From: Rothia sp. (in: high G+C Gram-positive bacteria)
GTDB lineage: Bacteria > Actinomycetota > Actinomycetes > Actinomycetales > Micrococcaceae
Direction of reading: 5' to 3'
Assembly (NCBI GenBank): GCA_030529845.1
Contig: JAUMWB010000001.1
Location: 62,001 to 126,000 of the forward strand
DNA length: 64,000 nt
Shown: positions 8,899 to 18,553 of the stretch, piece by piece
How positions within the stretch are numbered: the stretch's first letter is position 1
Layout of the letters: every line of letters begins with the position of its first letter
Translations under genes and position numbers: made by a program
Notes under the pieces: model-generated
Database searches by the model: none
What the model was told of the DNA's origin: nothing
What the model saw: only the letters and a program-made list of their open reading frames with translations

Positions 8899-10182
8899 AT
8901 GGGACAGCTATCTACATGGAGCGGACGGACGGACGCACCTGCCCGCATCATCATGCACCTCGATATGGACGCCTTCTTCGTCAACGTCGAACTTCTTGCA
9001 CAGCCCCATCTGCGCGGGCGTCCGCTCATCGTGGCCCGCAATTCGCCGCGCTCGGTCGTCCTCTCTGCCTCCTATGAAGCCCGTCGTTACGGGGTGCGCT
9101 CAGCCATGCCCCTGGCCCGTGCTCGCCAGCTCTGCCCCGCTGCCCTGCTGCTGGAGCCGTCCGCCCACTACCGCAGCTACTCGGCTCAGGTCATGACTAT
9201 CTTGGGCGCCATCACCGACCGCCTCGAACAGGTCAGCGTTGACGAGGCCTTCCTTGACCTCACAGGAGCCGTCCGCGCCCAGGGGAGCCCCGTCGATATC
9301 GCCCAGCAAGCCCGGGATCGCATTAAAACAGAACTGGGGTTACCCAGCTCTGTGGGAATATCATCGAGTAAATTTGTCGCCAAGATGGCTTCTGCCGGTT
9401 CCAAACCCAATGGTCTCTGGGTGGTCCCACCCCACCGAGTGCAAGAATTTCTAGACCCTCTACCGGTCGGCAAACTCTGGGGCGTCGGAGTAAAAAGCAC
9501 CGCCTTTCTCGATGGGCTAGGCATCCACACCGTAGCCCAGCTGCGGGAATACGACCTCACCTGGCTCCAGGGGCGCTGCGGCCAAGCAGCGGGACTGCAC
9601 CTCTACGAACTGGCCCGGGGCATCGACCGCCGAGAAGTAACCCCCGAACGCATCGAAAAATCAATCGGTGCAGAACATACCTTCACCACCGACCAGACAG
9701 ATGCTGAGGCTATCGCCGTAGAGCTCTACACCCTCTGCCTCACGGTAGCCCGCAGGCTCCGCGCTGCCGGGCGGCAGACTCGCAGCCTGAGCCTCAAAAT
9801 ACGCTATTCAGACTTCGAAACCCTCACCCGCTCCTGCCCCCTACCGCTAGCAACTGTCTCGGGGCGCGTCATGTTTGATACTGTTCTTGCCCACCTCAAG
9901 CAGCTAGAAGTGCTACAAGCAGATGGCTCGTCACCCCGGCCCCTGCGCCTGCTGGGAGTACGGGCAGAGAAACTGGAGGGGCGGGAAGCAGGGGTCCAGA
10001 TGCACCTCTTCACCCCGGCATCACCCGCAGGAGCAGATGTCGCTGCCCCGCTCACCCACGATGCCCTGGCCCAAGAATGGGAAGACGCCGAAAATACCAT
10101 GGATACCATCAATGCCCGCTTCGGGGCCAAAGGGCTACTCCCGGCTAGCCTGCTTAGCCCCGGTAACCGAAAACAGCAATGA
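8899..10182 (+). CDS. dinB: DNA polymerase IV (Y-family translesion polymerase)
   Basis: 427-aa Y-family polymerase. The catalytic metal-binding residues are visible in MHLDMDAFFVNVE (Asp near residues 22 and 24) and SVDEAFLDLTG. The steric-gate area FFVNVE, the thumb helix-hairpin-helix region (KLWGVGVKSTAFLDGLGI) and the little-finger domain follow. The ATG at 8899 is preferred, with GGTGGGG about 5 nt upstream; an in-frame TTG at 8884 is the alternative. It bypasses damaged template bases at low fidelity. A canonical C-terminal beta-clamp motif was not identified; LHLF-like MHLFTPAS is a candidate. The gene is divergent from the polyprenyl synthase gene. Confidence 0.92.
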   Translation: MGQLSTWSGRTDAPARIIMHLDMDAFFVNVELLAQPHLRGRPLIVARNSPRSVVLSASYEARRYGVRSAMPLARARQLCPAALLLEPSAHYRSYSAQVMTILGAITDRLEQVSVDEAFLDLTGAVRAQGSPVDIAQQARDRIKTELGLPSSVGISSSKFVAKMASAGSKPNGLWVVPPHRVQEFLDPLPVGKLWGVGVKSTAFLDGLGIHTVAQLREYDLTWLQGRCGQAAGLHLYELARGIDRREVTPERIEKSIGAEHTFTTDQTDAEAIAVELYTLCLTVARRLRAAGRQTRSLSLKIRYSDFETLTRSCPLPLATVSGRVMFDTVLAHLKQLEVLQADGSSPRPLRLLGVRAEKLEGREAGVQMHLFTPASPAGADVAAPLTHDALAQEWEDAENTMDTINARFGAKGLLPASLLSPGNRKQQ

Positions 10183-10325
10183 AATGCAAGGTCATTTTCA
10201 GGGAGCATCTAGGCTGTATTCAAGAGCTACCGGTAAGATGGGGAGACAACCTGGCGCGCGCTCGCACATAGACACCCTGCCTCTTTCAGTGCGTTAGGGC
10301 TCACCGCACAAGCTAAGGAGACACC

Positions 10326-10724
10326 ATGGCGCTTTCAGAACGGGAACAGGAACTGCTGGCCCAGCTTGAAAAGCAGCTCAACGACGACCCCGCCTTTGCG
10401 TCCACGATGACCGGCTCTCAGCCCCTGGTGGCCCCCGCCGTTGCCTCATCTCCCCGCAACCTGGTCATCGGTGCCCTCATTGCCGTTGTGGGTCTTGGTC
10501 TTATCATCGCCGGAGTATCAACCAAGCTTATTCTTCTGGGGGTTCTTGGATTTGTAGTCGCCGCTGCGGGTGTTTACTTTGCTACCACTGCGCCCAAGAA
10601 TGCGAAGGCAGCCGGAAGTGCTGCGCCCTCCCGTCAGGCTCCTTCAAAGAGCAAGGGAAACTCACGTTTTATGCAGAACCTCGAAAATAAGTGGGACGAG
10701 CGCCAAGGCGGATCCCGCTTCTAG
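10326..10724 (+). CDS. DUF3040 domain membrane protein
   Basis: 132-aa protein beginning MALSEREQELLAQLEKQL, the typical DUF3040 N-terminus, then two hydrophobic helices (about 40-60 and 63-82) and a basic, Ser/Lys-rich cytosolic tail. Such proteins are common just upstream of mraZ in actinobacteria; function is unknown. AAGGAGACACC gives a strong ribosome-binding site before ATG. A strong terminator follows, so it is transcribed apart from the dcw cluster. Confidence 0.85.
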   Translation: MALSEREQELLAQLEKQLNDDPAFASTMTGSQPLVAPAVASSPRNLVIGALIAVVGLGLIIAGVSTKLILLGVLGFVVAAAGVYFATTAPKNAKAAGSAAPSRQAPSKSKGNSRFMQNLENKWDERQGGSRF

Positions 10725-10746
10725 GCTTACTGACAGTTTTTTGCCA

Positions 10747-10775
10747 ACCGCCCGGCTTGCGCCGGGCGGTTTTTG
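10747..10775 (+). terminator. Strong intrinsic terminator after the DUF3040 gene
   Basis: ACCGCCCGGC, loop TTGC, then GCCGGGCGGT followed by TTTTTG: a 10-bp GC-rich stem with a T-tract. It insulates the dcw cluster from upstream transcription. Confidence 0.92.
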
Positions 10776-10922
10776 TATGCCTTGAAAAGTATATGTAGGA
10801 CGGTGGTTAAGCCCTAGAAAGCGGGCCTCAAAGAAGCCTGACAAAAGAGAGAAAGCTACCAGGGTGGTATTCCGTGTGAAAACACTCAAAAACCCGGTAA
10901 AAATTCCGTATTTGGTACATTC

Positions 10923-10950
10923 AGTGGGGCATAGTGGAGTAAAGTGGAGG
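10923..10950 (+). promoter_or_regulatory. MraZ operator: three GTGG boxes at 10-bp spacing
   Basis: GTGG occurs at 10924, 10934 and 10944, each within AGTGGGG, AGTGGAG or AGTGGAG, exactly one helical turn apart and about 75 nt before the mraZ start. MraZ proteins are known to bind arrays of short direct repeats in their own promoter as oligomeric rings. The array therefore marks the autoregulated dcw promoter. The exact -10/-35 elements are not clear. Confidence 0.8.
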
Positions 10951-11022
10951 GGATAGAACAACACTGGTGTAGTTTCCCTCCTGCTGAGGGGAACAAGGAC
11001 GACAGGTAGAGGCGGTGGTGCC

Positions 11023-11457
11023 ATGTTCCTCGGAACCCACACCCCGCGTCTGGACGCCAAAGGGCGCCTGATTCTTCCCGCGAAATTTCGCGAGCAGCTG
11101 GAAACAGGTCTGGTGCTCACCCGCGGGCAGGAACATTGTCTCTACGTCTTTACCATGACCGAGTTCGAGCGCATCCATGAACAGCTGCGCACAGCTCCTT
11201 TGTCGTCGAAACAGGCACGAGACTACATCCGAGTTTTTCTATCGGGAGCCTCAGACGAGGTGCCCGATAAGCAGGGGCGAATCACCATACCTCAAAACCT
11301 CAGAGACTACGCCGGGCTGGAAAAAGACCTCACGGTCATTGGCGCAGGCTCACGGGCAGAAATATGGAGCACCGAAGCCTGGGAGACCTACCTGAAAGAA
11401 CAGGAAGAAGCCTTCTCAGGCACCGACGATGAAATCCTGCCAGGGCTCATGCTCTAA
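11023..11457 (+). CDS. mraZ: Transcriptional regulator MraZ
   Basis: 144-aa protein with two SpoVT/AbrB-like swapped-hairpin domains: the first around [18 protein letters not shown], the second around [17 protein letters not shown]. MraZ is the first gene of the dcw cluster and autoregulates it. The DNA-binding DxxGRhxhP motif occurs in each half. The start ATG is preceded by a poor AGGCGGTGGTGCC leader. The coding region is followed 46 nt later by rsmH, which also has an open frame overlapping the mraZ end. Confidence 0.95.
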   Translation: MFLGTHTPRLDAKGRLILPAKFREQLETGLVLTRGQEHCLYVFTMTEFERIHEQLRTAPLSSKQARDYIRVFLSGASDEVPDKQGRITIPQNLRDYAGLEKDLTVIGAGSRAEIWSTEAWETYLKEQEEAFSGTDDEILPGLML

Positions 11458-11503
11458 CCCCACAGACCGCGGACCACAAAACCTTCAACACGAGGAGCAC
11501 CCC

Positions 11504-12502
11504 TTGACTCAGGTAGAGAACCTCTCACCCGGCAAGGACGCCAAAGACAGACATGTGCCGGTCATGCTTGACCGCTGCCTCGACCTCCTCGCGCCCGCAA
11601 TTTCCCGCCCCGGTGCCGTCGTCATCGACGGAACCCTGGGTATGGGTGGCCACTCAGAAGCCATGCTGGAACGCTTCAAAGATCTAACCCTTATCGGTAT
11701 TGACCGCGACCTCATGGCCCACAAACTTGCCGGGCAGCGCCTGGCCCGCTTTGGTGATCGCTTCATTCCGGTGCATGCAGTCTACGATGAGATTCCCCGT
11801 GCCATGGCAGAAGCTGGCGTCACCGAGGTTGACGGTATTCTCTTTGACCTGGGTGTATCGTCCATGCAGCTCGATGAACGCGAACGCGGCTTCGCCTACT
11901 CCTATGACGCTCCGCTCGACATGCGTATGGACAATACCGAGGAACTCACCGCCGCCATCGTGGTCAACACCTACGATGAAGCTGAGCTACGCCGTATTAT
12001 CCGGCAGTGGGGTGAAGAAAAATTCGCCGCCCGCATTGCCTCCCGTATCGTGGCGGCCCGCTCCGAGCGTCCTTTTGAAACCACCGGCCAACTGGTCAAA
12101 GTAATTCAGCAGGCTGTTCCCGTAGCGGCCCAGCGCAAGGGCGGGCACCCCGCCAAGCGCACCTTCCAGGCCCTGCGCATCGAGGTCAACCATGAGCTCG
12201 ATGCCCTAGAACGTGCCATACCCGCGGCAATCGATGCCCTTAACCTGGGCGGACGCTGCGTGGCCATGAGCTACCACAGCCTAGAAGACAAAATCGTCAA
12301 ACGGGCTTTCACCGCTCGAGCCACCTCTAGCGCCCCTAAAGGCTTCCCGGTAGAACTTGAAGAGCACAAGCCAGAGCTCAAAATCATCACCCGCGGCGCT
12401 GAACCCCCCACCGAACAGGAAATTGAGGAGAATTCGCGGGCAGCGTCCGCAAAACTCAGGGCAGCAGAAAAGATCAAACAGACCACGAGGGTATCACGAT
12501 GA
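11504..12502 (+). CDS. rsmH: 16S rRNA (cytosine-1402-N4)-methyltransferase RsmH
   Basis: 332-aa SAM-dependent methyltransferase (formerly MraW) that modifies C1402 of 16S rRNA. It starts its conserved region with [13 protein letters not shown], followed by the SAM-binding [12 protein letters not shown] and later [17 protein letters not shown] and [16 protein letters not shown]. The TTG at 11504 is chosen because GAGGAG lies about 8 nt upstream; a longer frame from 11429 overlaps mraZ and lacks homology. The stop overlaps the ftsL start by 4 nt (ATGA), implying translational coupling. Confidence 0.93.
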   Translation: MTQVENLSPGKDAKDRHVPVMLDRCLDLLAPAISRPGAVVIDGTLGMGGHSEAMLERFKDLTLIGIDRDLMAHKLAGQRLARFGDRFIPVHAVYDEIPRAMAEAGVTEVDGILFDLGVSSMQLDERERGFAYSYDAPLDMRMDNTEELTAAIVVNTYDEAELRRIIRQWGEEKFAARIASRIVAARSERPFETTGQLVKVIQQAVPVAAQRKGGHPAKRTFQALRIEVNHELDALERAIPAAIDALNLGGRCVAMSYHSLEDKIVKRAFTARATSSAPKGFPVELEEHKPELKIITRGAEPPTEQEIEENSRAASAKLRAAEKIKQTTRVSR

Positions 12503-13182
12503 GCGCGGAACCCCGTTTCCCCACCTCAACCGATGAAGGCGGGCAGCTGAACAAGCCCCGCCTATCTGTGGTGCGCGATGAACCTCAAGAGTCAGCTCCG
12601 ACCCGCCGTCCTCTCTCCCGCTCCCGAGCCCTACGCGCTACCTCAAACCGTTGGCGCATCTTTGTGGCGCTGGGAACCATGCTTGTTGCCCTGCTGACCG
12701 TGCTGGTTCTCAGCATCATCATGGCCTCCCGCCAGTACGACCTGGTGGAGCTACGGTCCCAAGAACAGGCCCTGATTCAGCAGAACGAGGCCCTAGCCCA
12801 GGAAATTGAATTCCATCAGGCCCCTCAGGACCTGGCTATCCGGGCCAGCCAGCTAGGCCTGGTCGCGGCCTCCAGCCAGGCCACTATCGACCTGCAAACC
12901 GGTGAAATTACCGGCACCCCCTTAGCCGCCGTCGAAGGTGAGGCAGCAAGCAAGAACCTGATTGCGCCCCCGGCCCTGGCTGATACACAGGCTTATGAAG
13001 AAGCCAGCGCCCGAGCCGAGGAAGAGCGTAAGAAGGAAGAAGCTGAAGCCAAGGCTTCCGCAGAAGCATCAGCTAGCGCAGCTGCTTCTGCCAGCGCCCA
13101 GGCCTCAGCTCCTGCTAGCTCCTCACCAGCGGCTCAGACCTCAGCCCAGCCGTCCGCGACGGCGAGTACGGGTGGCCAATAG
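12499..13182 (+). CDS. ftsL: FtsL-like cell division protein
   Basis: 227-aa bitopic protein. A basic cytosolic N-terminus is followed by one membrane segment (about 52-78, [20 protein letters not shown]), then a short coiled-coil-like stretch ([20 protein letters not shown]). Position between rsmH and ftsI and this topology identify FtsL, which links FtsQ to FtsW-FtsI in the divisome. Odd feature: the C-terminal ~70 residues are a low-complexity Ala/Ser tail introduced by an Arg/Glu/Lys helix, outside the cell if topology is correct. FtsL proteins are poorly conserved, so the name rests largely on context. Confidence 0.82.
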   Translation: MSAEPRFPTSTDEGGQLNKPRLSVVRDEPQESAPTRRPLSRSRALRATSNRWRIFVALGTMLVALLTVLVLSIIMASRQYDLVELRSQEQALIQQNEALAQEIEFHQAPQDLAIRASQLGLVAASSQATIDLQTGEITGTPLAAVEGEAASKNLIAPPALADTQAYEEASARAEEERKKEEAEAKASAEASASAAASASAQASAPASSSPAAQTSAQPSATASTGGQ

Positions 13183-13305
13183 TAAGCGCGTGATACGGTG
13201 TCTGTCTCAGTGGCGGGCACCTGTTCGCGTTCTGAGCCAGCAGATAACCTCGGGCTAAGCAACCGGAGGTAAGAGTGAATCACAGCAGAAGAGAAATAGG
13301 GGACG

Positions 13306-15156
13306 ATGAGCGGCACTGAGCAGAATGAACCCGTCCAAGGTATCAAGCGCACCGTAGGGAGGCGTGGCTTTATCGCTGGCACCCTGGGCATCGGTGGCCT
13401 GGGCCTGGTGGGCCTGCGTCTTGCCTGGTTGCAGGGCCTTGACCCCAAGGGCCTAGCCGACGCAGCGAAGGCCCAGCGTACCCGCGTGCAGACCATCCCG
13501 GCCCTGCGCGGCGAAATTCTCGATATTAACGGCAAGGTGCTGGCCCGTAGCGTGCAGCGCTATAACATCACCGTTGACCAGTCAGCTGTAGCCAACTTTA
13601 AGCGCTACACCGATGAGAGTCGTGACCCGGTGGAGGTTACTCCCACCGAACTGGTCTATGAGCTGGCCGATATTCTCGAAATGAGCGATGCCGATGTGAA
13701 AGCGGCTCTCGATGGCGACCTTAAATACAAGATCGTCAAAGAGAATGTCACCCCCGCCATCTATAACAAGGTCGATGCCCTGGGCGCCCCCTATATCTAT
13801 GGCGAGATTTTATCTGACCGCAAGTACCCCAACGGTCAGGTGGGCGGTTCGGTGGTAGGCCGCTTTAGCATCATTGAAGAAGCCGTGGACGGCAGCAGCG
13901 GAGAAACCCGCCAGGTCAATAACTCGGTGGGTATCGAACGAACCATGGGCGAGCACCTGGCCGGTATTGATGGCGAACGCATCTATGAAATCTCGGCCGA
14001 CGGAATCCGCATCCCTATCGGGGATGAACAAAACACCCCCGCCCAGGACGGCAAGAGTGTGCGCCTGACCATTAACCAGGATGTACAGTACTTTGCCCAG
14101 CAGGTGGTCAAGGCCCGTGCTGAGGAGCTGAAAGCCGAGTGGGGTACCGCCATCGTGATGGACGTACGTGATGGCTCCATTTTGGCCCTAGCGGATTCTT
14201 CGACGATGGACCCCGGCGCTGAGCGCTTTGAACTAGCCGATATGAACCCCCGCGCTATCACCCAGGTTTTTGAGCCGGGCTCTACCGAGAAAATCCTGAC
14301 CACTGCTGCCGTTTTTGAAGAGGGGATCGCTGAACCCGAGACTGTCTACGATGTGCCTGCTGAACTCGAAATCGATCAGCAGACTATTACTGACCCCTTT
14401 GTCCACCCTGCCCAGAAGCGCACCGTTGCCGGTATCATCGCTGACTCGATGAACACCGGTACCGTCATGATGGGGAACAAACTCACCAAAGAACAGCGCT
14501 ATAACTGGCTCAAGAAATTTGGCATGGGAGAATTCACCGGTATTGAGCTAACCGGCGAATCCCAGGGCCTGGTCAGTGATTGGCGGGACTGGGATATCCG
14601 TCAGCAGTACACGGTGCTTTTCGGTCAGGGTGTGGCCCAGTCGGCTTTGCAGACCTCTATGATTTTTCAGGCTATGGCTAATAAGGGGGTTATGCTCAAG
14701 CCCCGCATCATTGATGCCGTGATTGATACGGACGGTACCGAGGAAGTCCGCGAGGTCGCTGAAGGTACCCGCATGGTGAGTGAAAAAACCGCCCGGAAGA
14801 CCCTACAGGTTATGGAAGCAGTGGTCTATCAGGGCGGTGCCAAGGGAGCCCAGATTAATGGGTACCGGGTTGCCGGTAAGACCGGTACCGCAGAAAACGT
14901 GGGCGAGGGTTCTAGCACCTATGACGGCTGGACAACCTCGTTTGTGGGGGTTGCTCCCACCGAGAATCCCCGTTTCCTGGTATCGGTGACCATGCACCGC
15001 CCCACAACCACAGCCTCTGCTGTTGGCCTGGCTAACACCACTGCCCAGTTTGCGCAGATTATGGAGAAGACCCTGCACATCTACAACGTGCCGCGTTCCA
15101 CCACTGAGCCGCAAGAGACCCCTAAGTTCGCTGAGGGCCACGACGAAAACGGCTAA
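13306..15156 (+). CDS. ftsI: Penicillin-binding protein 3 / FtsI septal transpeptidase
   Basis: 616-aa class B PBP that cross-links septal peptidoglycan. One N-terminal membrane anchor (~22-42) is followed by the pedestal domain and the transpeptidase. Active-site motifs are STEK (S326, K329), SMN (381-383) and KTG (525-527, AGKTGTAE). No C-terminal PASTA domain is seen. A 123-nt gap separates it from ftsL; an AGGGG-type sequence precedes the ATG. It is the partner of FtsW encoded downstream. Confidence 0.94.
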   Translation: MSGTEQNEPVQGIKRTVGRRGFIAGTLGIGGLGLVGLRLAWLQGLDPKGLADAAKAQRTRVQTIPALRGEILDINGKVLARSVQRYNITVDQSAVANFKRYTDESRDPVEVTPTELVYELADILEMSDADVKAALDGDLKYKIVKENVTPAIYNKVDALGAPYIYGEILSDRKYPNGQVGGSVVGRFSIIEEAVDGSSGETRQVNNSVGIERTMGEHLAGIDGERIYEISADGIRIPIGDEQNTPAQDGKSVRLTINQDVQYFAQQVVKARAEELKAEWGTAIVMDVRDGSILALADSSTMDPGAERFELADMNPRAITQVFEPGSTEKILTTAAVFEEGIAEPETVYDVPAELEIDQQTITDPFVHPAQKRTVAGIIADSMNTGTVMMGNKLTKEQRYNWLKKFGMGEFTGIELTGESQGLVSDWRDWDIRQQYTVLFGQGVAQSALQTSMIFQAMANKGVMLKPRIIDAVIDTDGTEEVREVAEGTRMVSEKTARKTLQVMEAVVYQGGAKGAQINGYRVAGKTGTAENVGEGSSTYDGWTTSFVGVAPTENPRFLVSVTMHRPTTTASAVGLANTTAQFAQIMEKTLHIYNVPRSTTEPQETPKFAEGHDENG

Positions 15157-15226
15157 AGTAGACCCTACTAGCACCCGCGCCCAAGGGCGCACCTAAACGA
15201 TTGACCGCCTATTGGAGGGAAAGCCT

Positions 15227-16921
15227 GTGACAGAAAACCGAGCACTTGAGGGTAGCACCCAGACCCTGCGCCCCCGCCAGGTTACCGAGCGCACCTGCGC
15301 TGAGGTTGCCGACTGGCTGGCCGAGGTGGGCCTAGAGGCCCAGCTGGTGCAGGCGTCCGCCCGCCCCATCACGGGTATCACCATGGACTCTCGCGAGGTG
15401 CAGCCCGGCGACCTCTACGTTGCCCTGGGTGGTGCTAAGGTGCACGGAGCTGCCTTCCTGCCCGCAGCTATCGAGCTGGGAGCATCCGCTTTGCTGACCG
15501 ATGAGGCTGGCCTTGCTATTGCCCGCGACCTGGGGATCCCAGAGGGGCTGGGCCTTGTAACCACCGACCAGGTACGGGCCGCTGTGGGGCCGCTCTCTGC
15601 CCGTATCTATGCCTCCCAGCCCAGTAGCGGGGGAGCACCTCGTCTCTTTGCGGTGACCGGCACCAACGGCAAGACCACCACCACCTATATGACCAATTCG
15701 ATCATGCAGGCCCTGGGCCACACCACCGGCCTGATTGGAACCATTGAGATTCTTGCCGGTGGCCAGGCTATTCCCTCCAAACTCACTACTCCCGAGTCTC
15801 CACATGTGCACTCTCTCATCGCTCTCATGCGCCAGCAGGGTATTACCAGTGCAGCGATGGAAGTTTCTTCGCACGCCCTGGACTACCGCCGGGTTGATGG
15901 CATCCGCTACGACGTTGCGGGCTTTACCAACCTGACCCAGGATCATCTGGACCTGCACGGCACCATGGAGAGCTACTTCGATTCCAAAGCAGAACTCTTC
16001 ACTCCGGCCCGTACCCGCCGGGCCGTCATCACCGCCGATGACCGCTGGGGTCTTGCCATGGCAGAGCGCGCTGCCCAGGCTCTGGGCGCCCGCGCGGTGG
16101 TGCGCCTCTTTACCAACTTCGGTGCAGGCTACGAGACGGGGGCGGACGTGCTGACCTCCCTCGCAGCTCAGGACTGGGCCCTGGTGAGGGTAGAGCGCTC
16201 TGGTATCGGTCACTCCTTCACTCTGCGCCGGGGCGACGGTTTTGAACTGCCCAGCGCCACCTTACTCCCGGCAGACTTCAACGTTTCGAACGCCGCATTA
16301 GCCGCCGTGATGGTCTTTGAGAGCGCCCGCGATGGTCTAGAACGTGACCGCATCATGGAGGCGCTATCGCGCACCGAGACCCTGACCCCCATTGTGCCCG
16401 GACGCATGCAGCTAATTTCTACTGAACCTACCGCCCTGGTGGACTTTGCCCACAATCCCGATGCTCTTAAGCGTGCACTTGAGGCAATTGAGCCTGCTGA
16501 AAAAGACGGCAAGGTCATTATCGTTTTCGGTGCAACCGGTGAACGCGACCAGACCAAGCGCCCCCTGATGGGCGAAATTGCGGCCACCTACGCCGATATC
16601 GTGGTGGTCACAGACGATGACCCCCACGGTGAGGACCCCGCCCCCATTCGTGAGGCCGTTGAGGCCGGTGCCCACGCGGCCTGTGAAGCCGGTGCCCGAG
16701 CCTACCGGGTGCTCAACGTTGAGCCCCGTGCGGCAGCAATCGACGAGGCTATCGCCCTGGCTGGCCCCAAGGACTCAATACTGGTGGCGGGACGCGGGCA
16801 TGAGGTAGCCCAGGACGTAGGGGGTACCGATGTAGATCTCGATGATCGTGTAGAAACCGCCCGCGCCCTGCAAGCTGCTGGTTTCAGCGTGCTCCCGGCC
16901 TACCAGAACCACCAGAAGTAA
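15227..16921 (+). CDS. murE: UDP-MurNAc-dipeptide ligase MurE (probably L-lysine adding)
   Basis: 564-aa Mur ligase adding the third stem-peptide residue. ATP-binding loop GTNGKTTT (~144-151). The segment that selects the diamino acid reads DDPHGEDP (~464-471) rather than the DNPR of meso-diaminopimelate enzymes, which agrees with the L-lysine (A3alpha) peptidoglycan known for Rothia and relatives. The GTG at 15227 has GGAGGGA 6 nt upstream; an in-frame TTG 5 codons earlier overlaps that site and is less likely. Cytosolic enzyme; murF follows after 15 nt. Confidence 0.93.
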   Translation: MTENRALEGSTQTLRPRQVTERTCAEVADWLAEVGLEAQLVQASARPITGITMDSREVQPGDLYVALGGAKVHGAAFLPAAIELGASALLTDEAGLAIARDLGIPEGLGLVTTDQVRAAVGPLSARIYASQPSSGGAPRLFAVTGTNGKTTTTYMTNSIMQALGHTTGLIGTIEILAGGQAIPSKLTTPESPHVHSLIALMRQQGITSAAMEVSSHALDYRRVDGIRYDVAGFTNLTQDHLDLHGTMESYFDSKAELFTPARTRRAVITADDRWGLAMAERAAQALGARAVVRLFTNFGAGYETGADVLTSLAAQDWALVRVERSGIGHSFTLRRGDGFELPSATLLPADFNVSNAALAAVMVFESARDGLERDRIMEALSRTETLTPIVPGRMQLISTEPTALVDFAHNPDALKRALEAIEPAEKDGKVIIVFGATGERDQTKRPLMGEIAATYADIVVVTDDDPHGEDPAPIREAVEAGAHAACEAGARAYRVLNVEPRAAAIDEAIALAGPKDSILVAGRGHEVAQDVGGTDVDLDDRVETARALQAAGFSVLPAYQNHQK

Positions 16922-16936
16922 CCTAAAGGTAAACCT

Positions 16937-18532
16937 ATGATTGAACTTTCAGCGCTTGAGATTGAAGAAGCTGTAGCGGGCACCCTCCTGGGGGTAGACC
17001 CTGCCGCTGCTCCTGCTCTGACCTGCACTTCTGCCACCACAGATTCCCGTGAGGTCGGCTCCGGCTGCCTTTTTATTGCCAAGCCTGGCGAAGTGACGGA
17101 CGGCCATCACTTCCTGCCTGCCGCCTTTGAGCAGGGTGCCTCTCTAGCTCTTGTTGAACGTGAGGTTCGGGACGCTGCTGGTCAGGTCTACCCCTCCATT
17201 CTGGTGGACGATGTCGTGCTGGCTATGGGCCGTCTGGCTGCTTACATCGTGGCCTGCCTGCGTGAGGGCGGGGAGGTAACGGTAGTGGGTATTACCGGCT
17301 CAGCGGGTAAGACCACCACCAAGGACCTGCTGGCAGCCATCTTTGGCGCTGAGGGCAAAACTGTAGCCCCCATCGGCTCCTTCAACGGTGAAGTTGGCGT
17401 ACCGCTGACCGTTTTTAGGGCAGAGGAAGACACCCGGTACCTGGTCATTGAGATGGGTGCTGACCGGGTAGGCAACATCAAGTACCTGACCGACATGATT
17501 TCCCCTGACTACGGCATTGTGCTCAAGGTCGGCACAGCCCATGCCGGTGAGTTCGGCGGTGTCGATAACATCGAAGCGACCAAGGGCGAGATGGCCGAAG
17601 GCGTCCGACTCGGCCTGGGCCTGAACATCGATGACTACCGGGTGCGCCGCATGATCAACCGGGCGTCCACCCCCGTCACCTACTTTGGCGTCGAGGGGCG
17701 CGAAGCGGAACTAACCCACACCAGCAACCCCGGGGTATCAGAACACCGGATGACGGCGTCCAACCTCACCACCACCGATGAAGGCAAGCCGGCTTTTACC
17801 TTAACCTTCCCCGATGGGCAGAGCTTTGACATTAGCTCCCAGCTCATTGGCGAGCACCACGTCTATAACCTGCTGGCGGCAGCCACCGTGGCCTACCAGG
17901 CCGGTATTGCCCCCCAGCGCATTGCAGAGCAACTCAACACTGCTGGGGCTGCCTCTAAGTGGCGTATGCAGCGCACCGACCGTCCCGATGGCGTTACCAT
18001 TATCAATGATGCCTACAACGCCAACCCCGAATCTATGACCGCTGCCCTACAGACCCTAGCCCAGCTAGGCCGTCTGCCCTCAACCAACCGCACCTGGGCC
18101 GTCCTCGGTGCCATGCTGGAACTGGGTGATCAGACCCTCACCGAACACGACCGTATCGGTCAGCTAGCCGTACGTCTCAATATCTCCAAACTCATTGCCG
18201 TTGGCGATATCGCCAAGCCCATCTACAACACCGCCCACCTTGAAGGTTCCTGGGGCAATGAGGCAACCTGGGTTTCCAGCACCGACGAAGCTTTCGAGCT
18301 ACTGCGCGGTGCTCTTGAGCCGGGTGATATTGTCCTCTTCAAGTCCTCCAACGGGGCTGGCCTGGGCCTTCTCGGGCAAAAAGTTGCCGACTATGAGGGC
18401 AACCTCACCCACACGGAGCGCGATAGTGGGCAATCACAGCCCTGGTTAAGCGCCGGTGACTTTGTTCAGGCACTAAACTCAGACAGTGGCGCCCAGCCCG
18501 ATGCTGCCGCCAAGACTACAGATAACTCATAA
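16937..18532 (+). CDS. murF: UDP-MurNAc-tripeptide:D-Ala-D-Ala ligase MurF
   Basis: 531-aa Mur ligase that completes the UDP-MurNAc-pentapeptide. ATP-binding GITGSAGKTTTKD (~117-129), followed by the central NDAYNANPESM signature and C-terminal LGAMLELGD. The N-terminal substrate domain contains the usual TDSREV...GCLFIAKPGE motif. AAAGGT precedes the ATG. It is slightly longer than the common ~450-500 aa because of a C-terminal tail of about 30 residues rich in Ser/Asp/Ala. It lies between murE and mraY in the dcw order. Confidence 0.95.
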   Translation: MIELSALEIEEAVAGTLLGVDPAAAPALTCTSATTDSREVGSGCLFIAKPGEVTDGHHFLPAAFEQGASLALVEREVRDAAGQVYPSILVDDVVLAMGRLAAYIVACLREGGEVTVVGITGSAGKTTTKDLLAAIFGAEGKTVAPIGSFNGEVGVPLTVFRAEEDTRYLVIEMGADRVGNIKYLTDMISPDYGIVLKVGTAHAGEFGGVDNIEATKGEMAEGVRLGLGLNIDDYRVRRMINRASTPVTYFGVEGREAELTHTSNPGVSEHRMTASNLTTTDEGKPAFTLTFPDGQSFDISSQLIGEHHVYNLLAAATVAYQAGIAPQRIAEQLNTAGAASKWRMQRTDRPDGVTIINDAYNANPESMTAALQTLAQLGRLPSTNRTWAVLGAMLELGDQTLTEHDRIGQLAVRLNISKLIAVGDIAKPIYNTAHLEGSWGNEATWVSSTDEAFELLRGALEPGDIVLFKSSNGAGLGLLGQKVADYEGNLTHTERDSGQSQPWLSAGDFVQALNSDSGAQPDAAAKTTDNS

Positions 18533-18553
18533 CCGGGAAGGCACAGACACCGC

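Noticed and set aside
8772-9041. Longer N-terminus for the polyprenyl synthase
   Set aside because: The extra 90 residues are Arg/Ser-rich, unlike the family, and overlap dinB; the ATG at 8771 has a proper ribosome-binding site.
15212-15226. Earlier TTG start for murE
   Set aside because: It overlaps the GGAGGGA that serves the GTG at 15227 and adds no conserved sequence.
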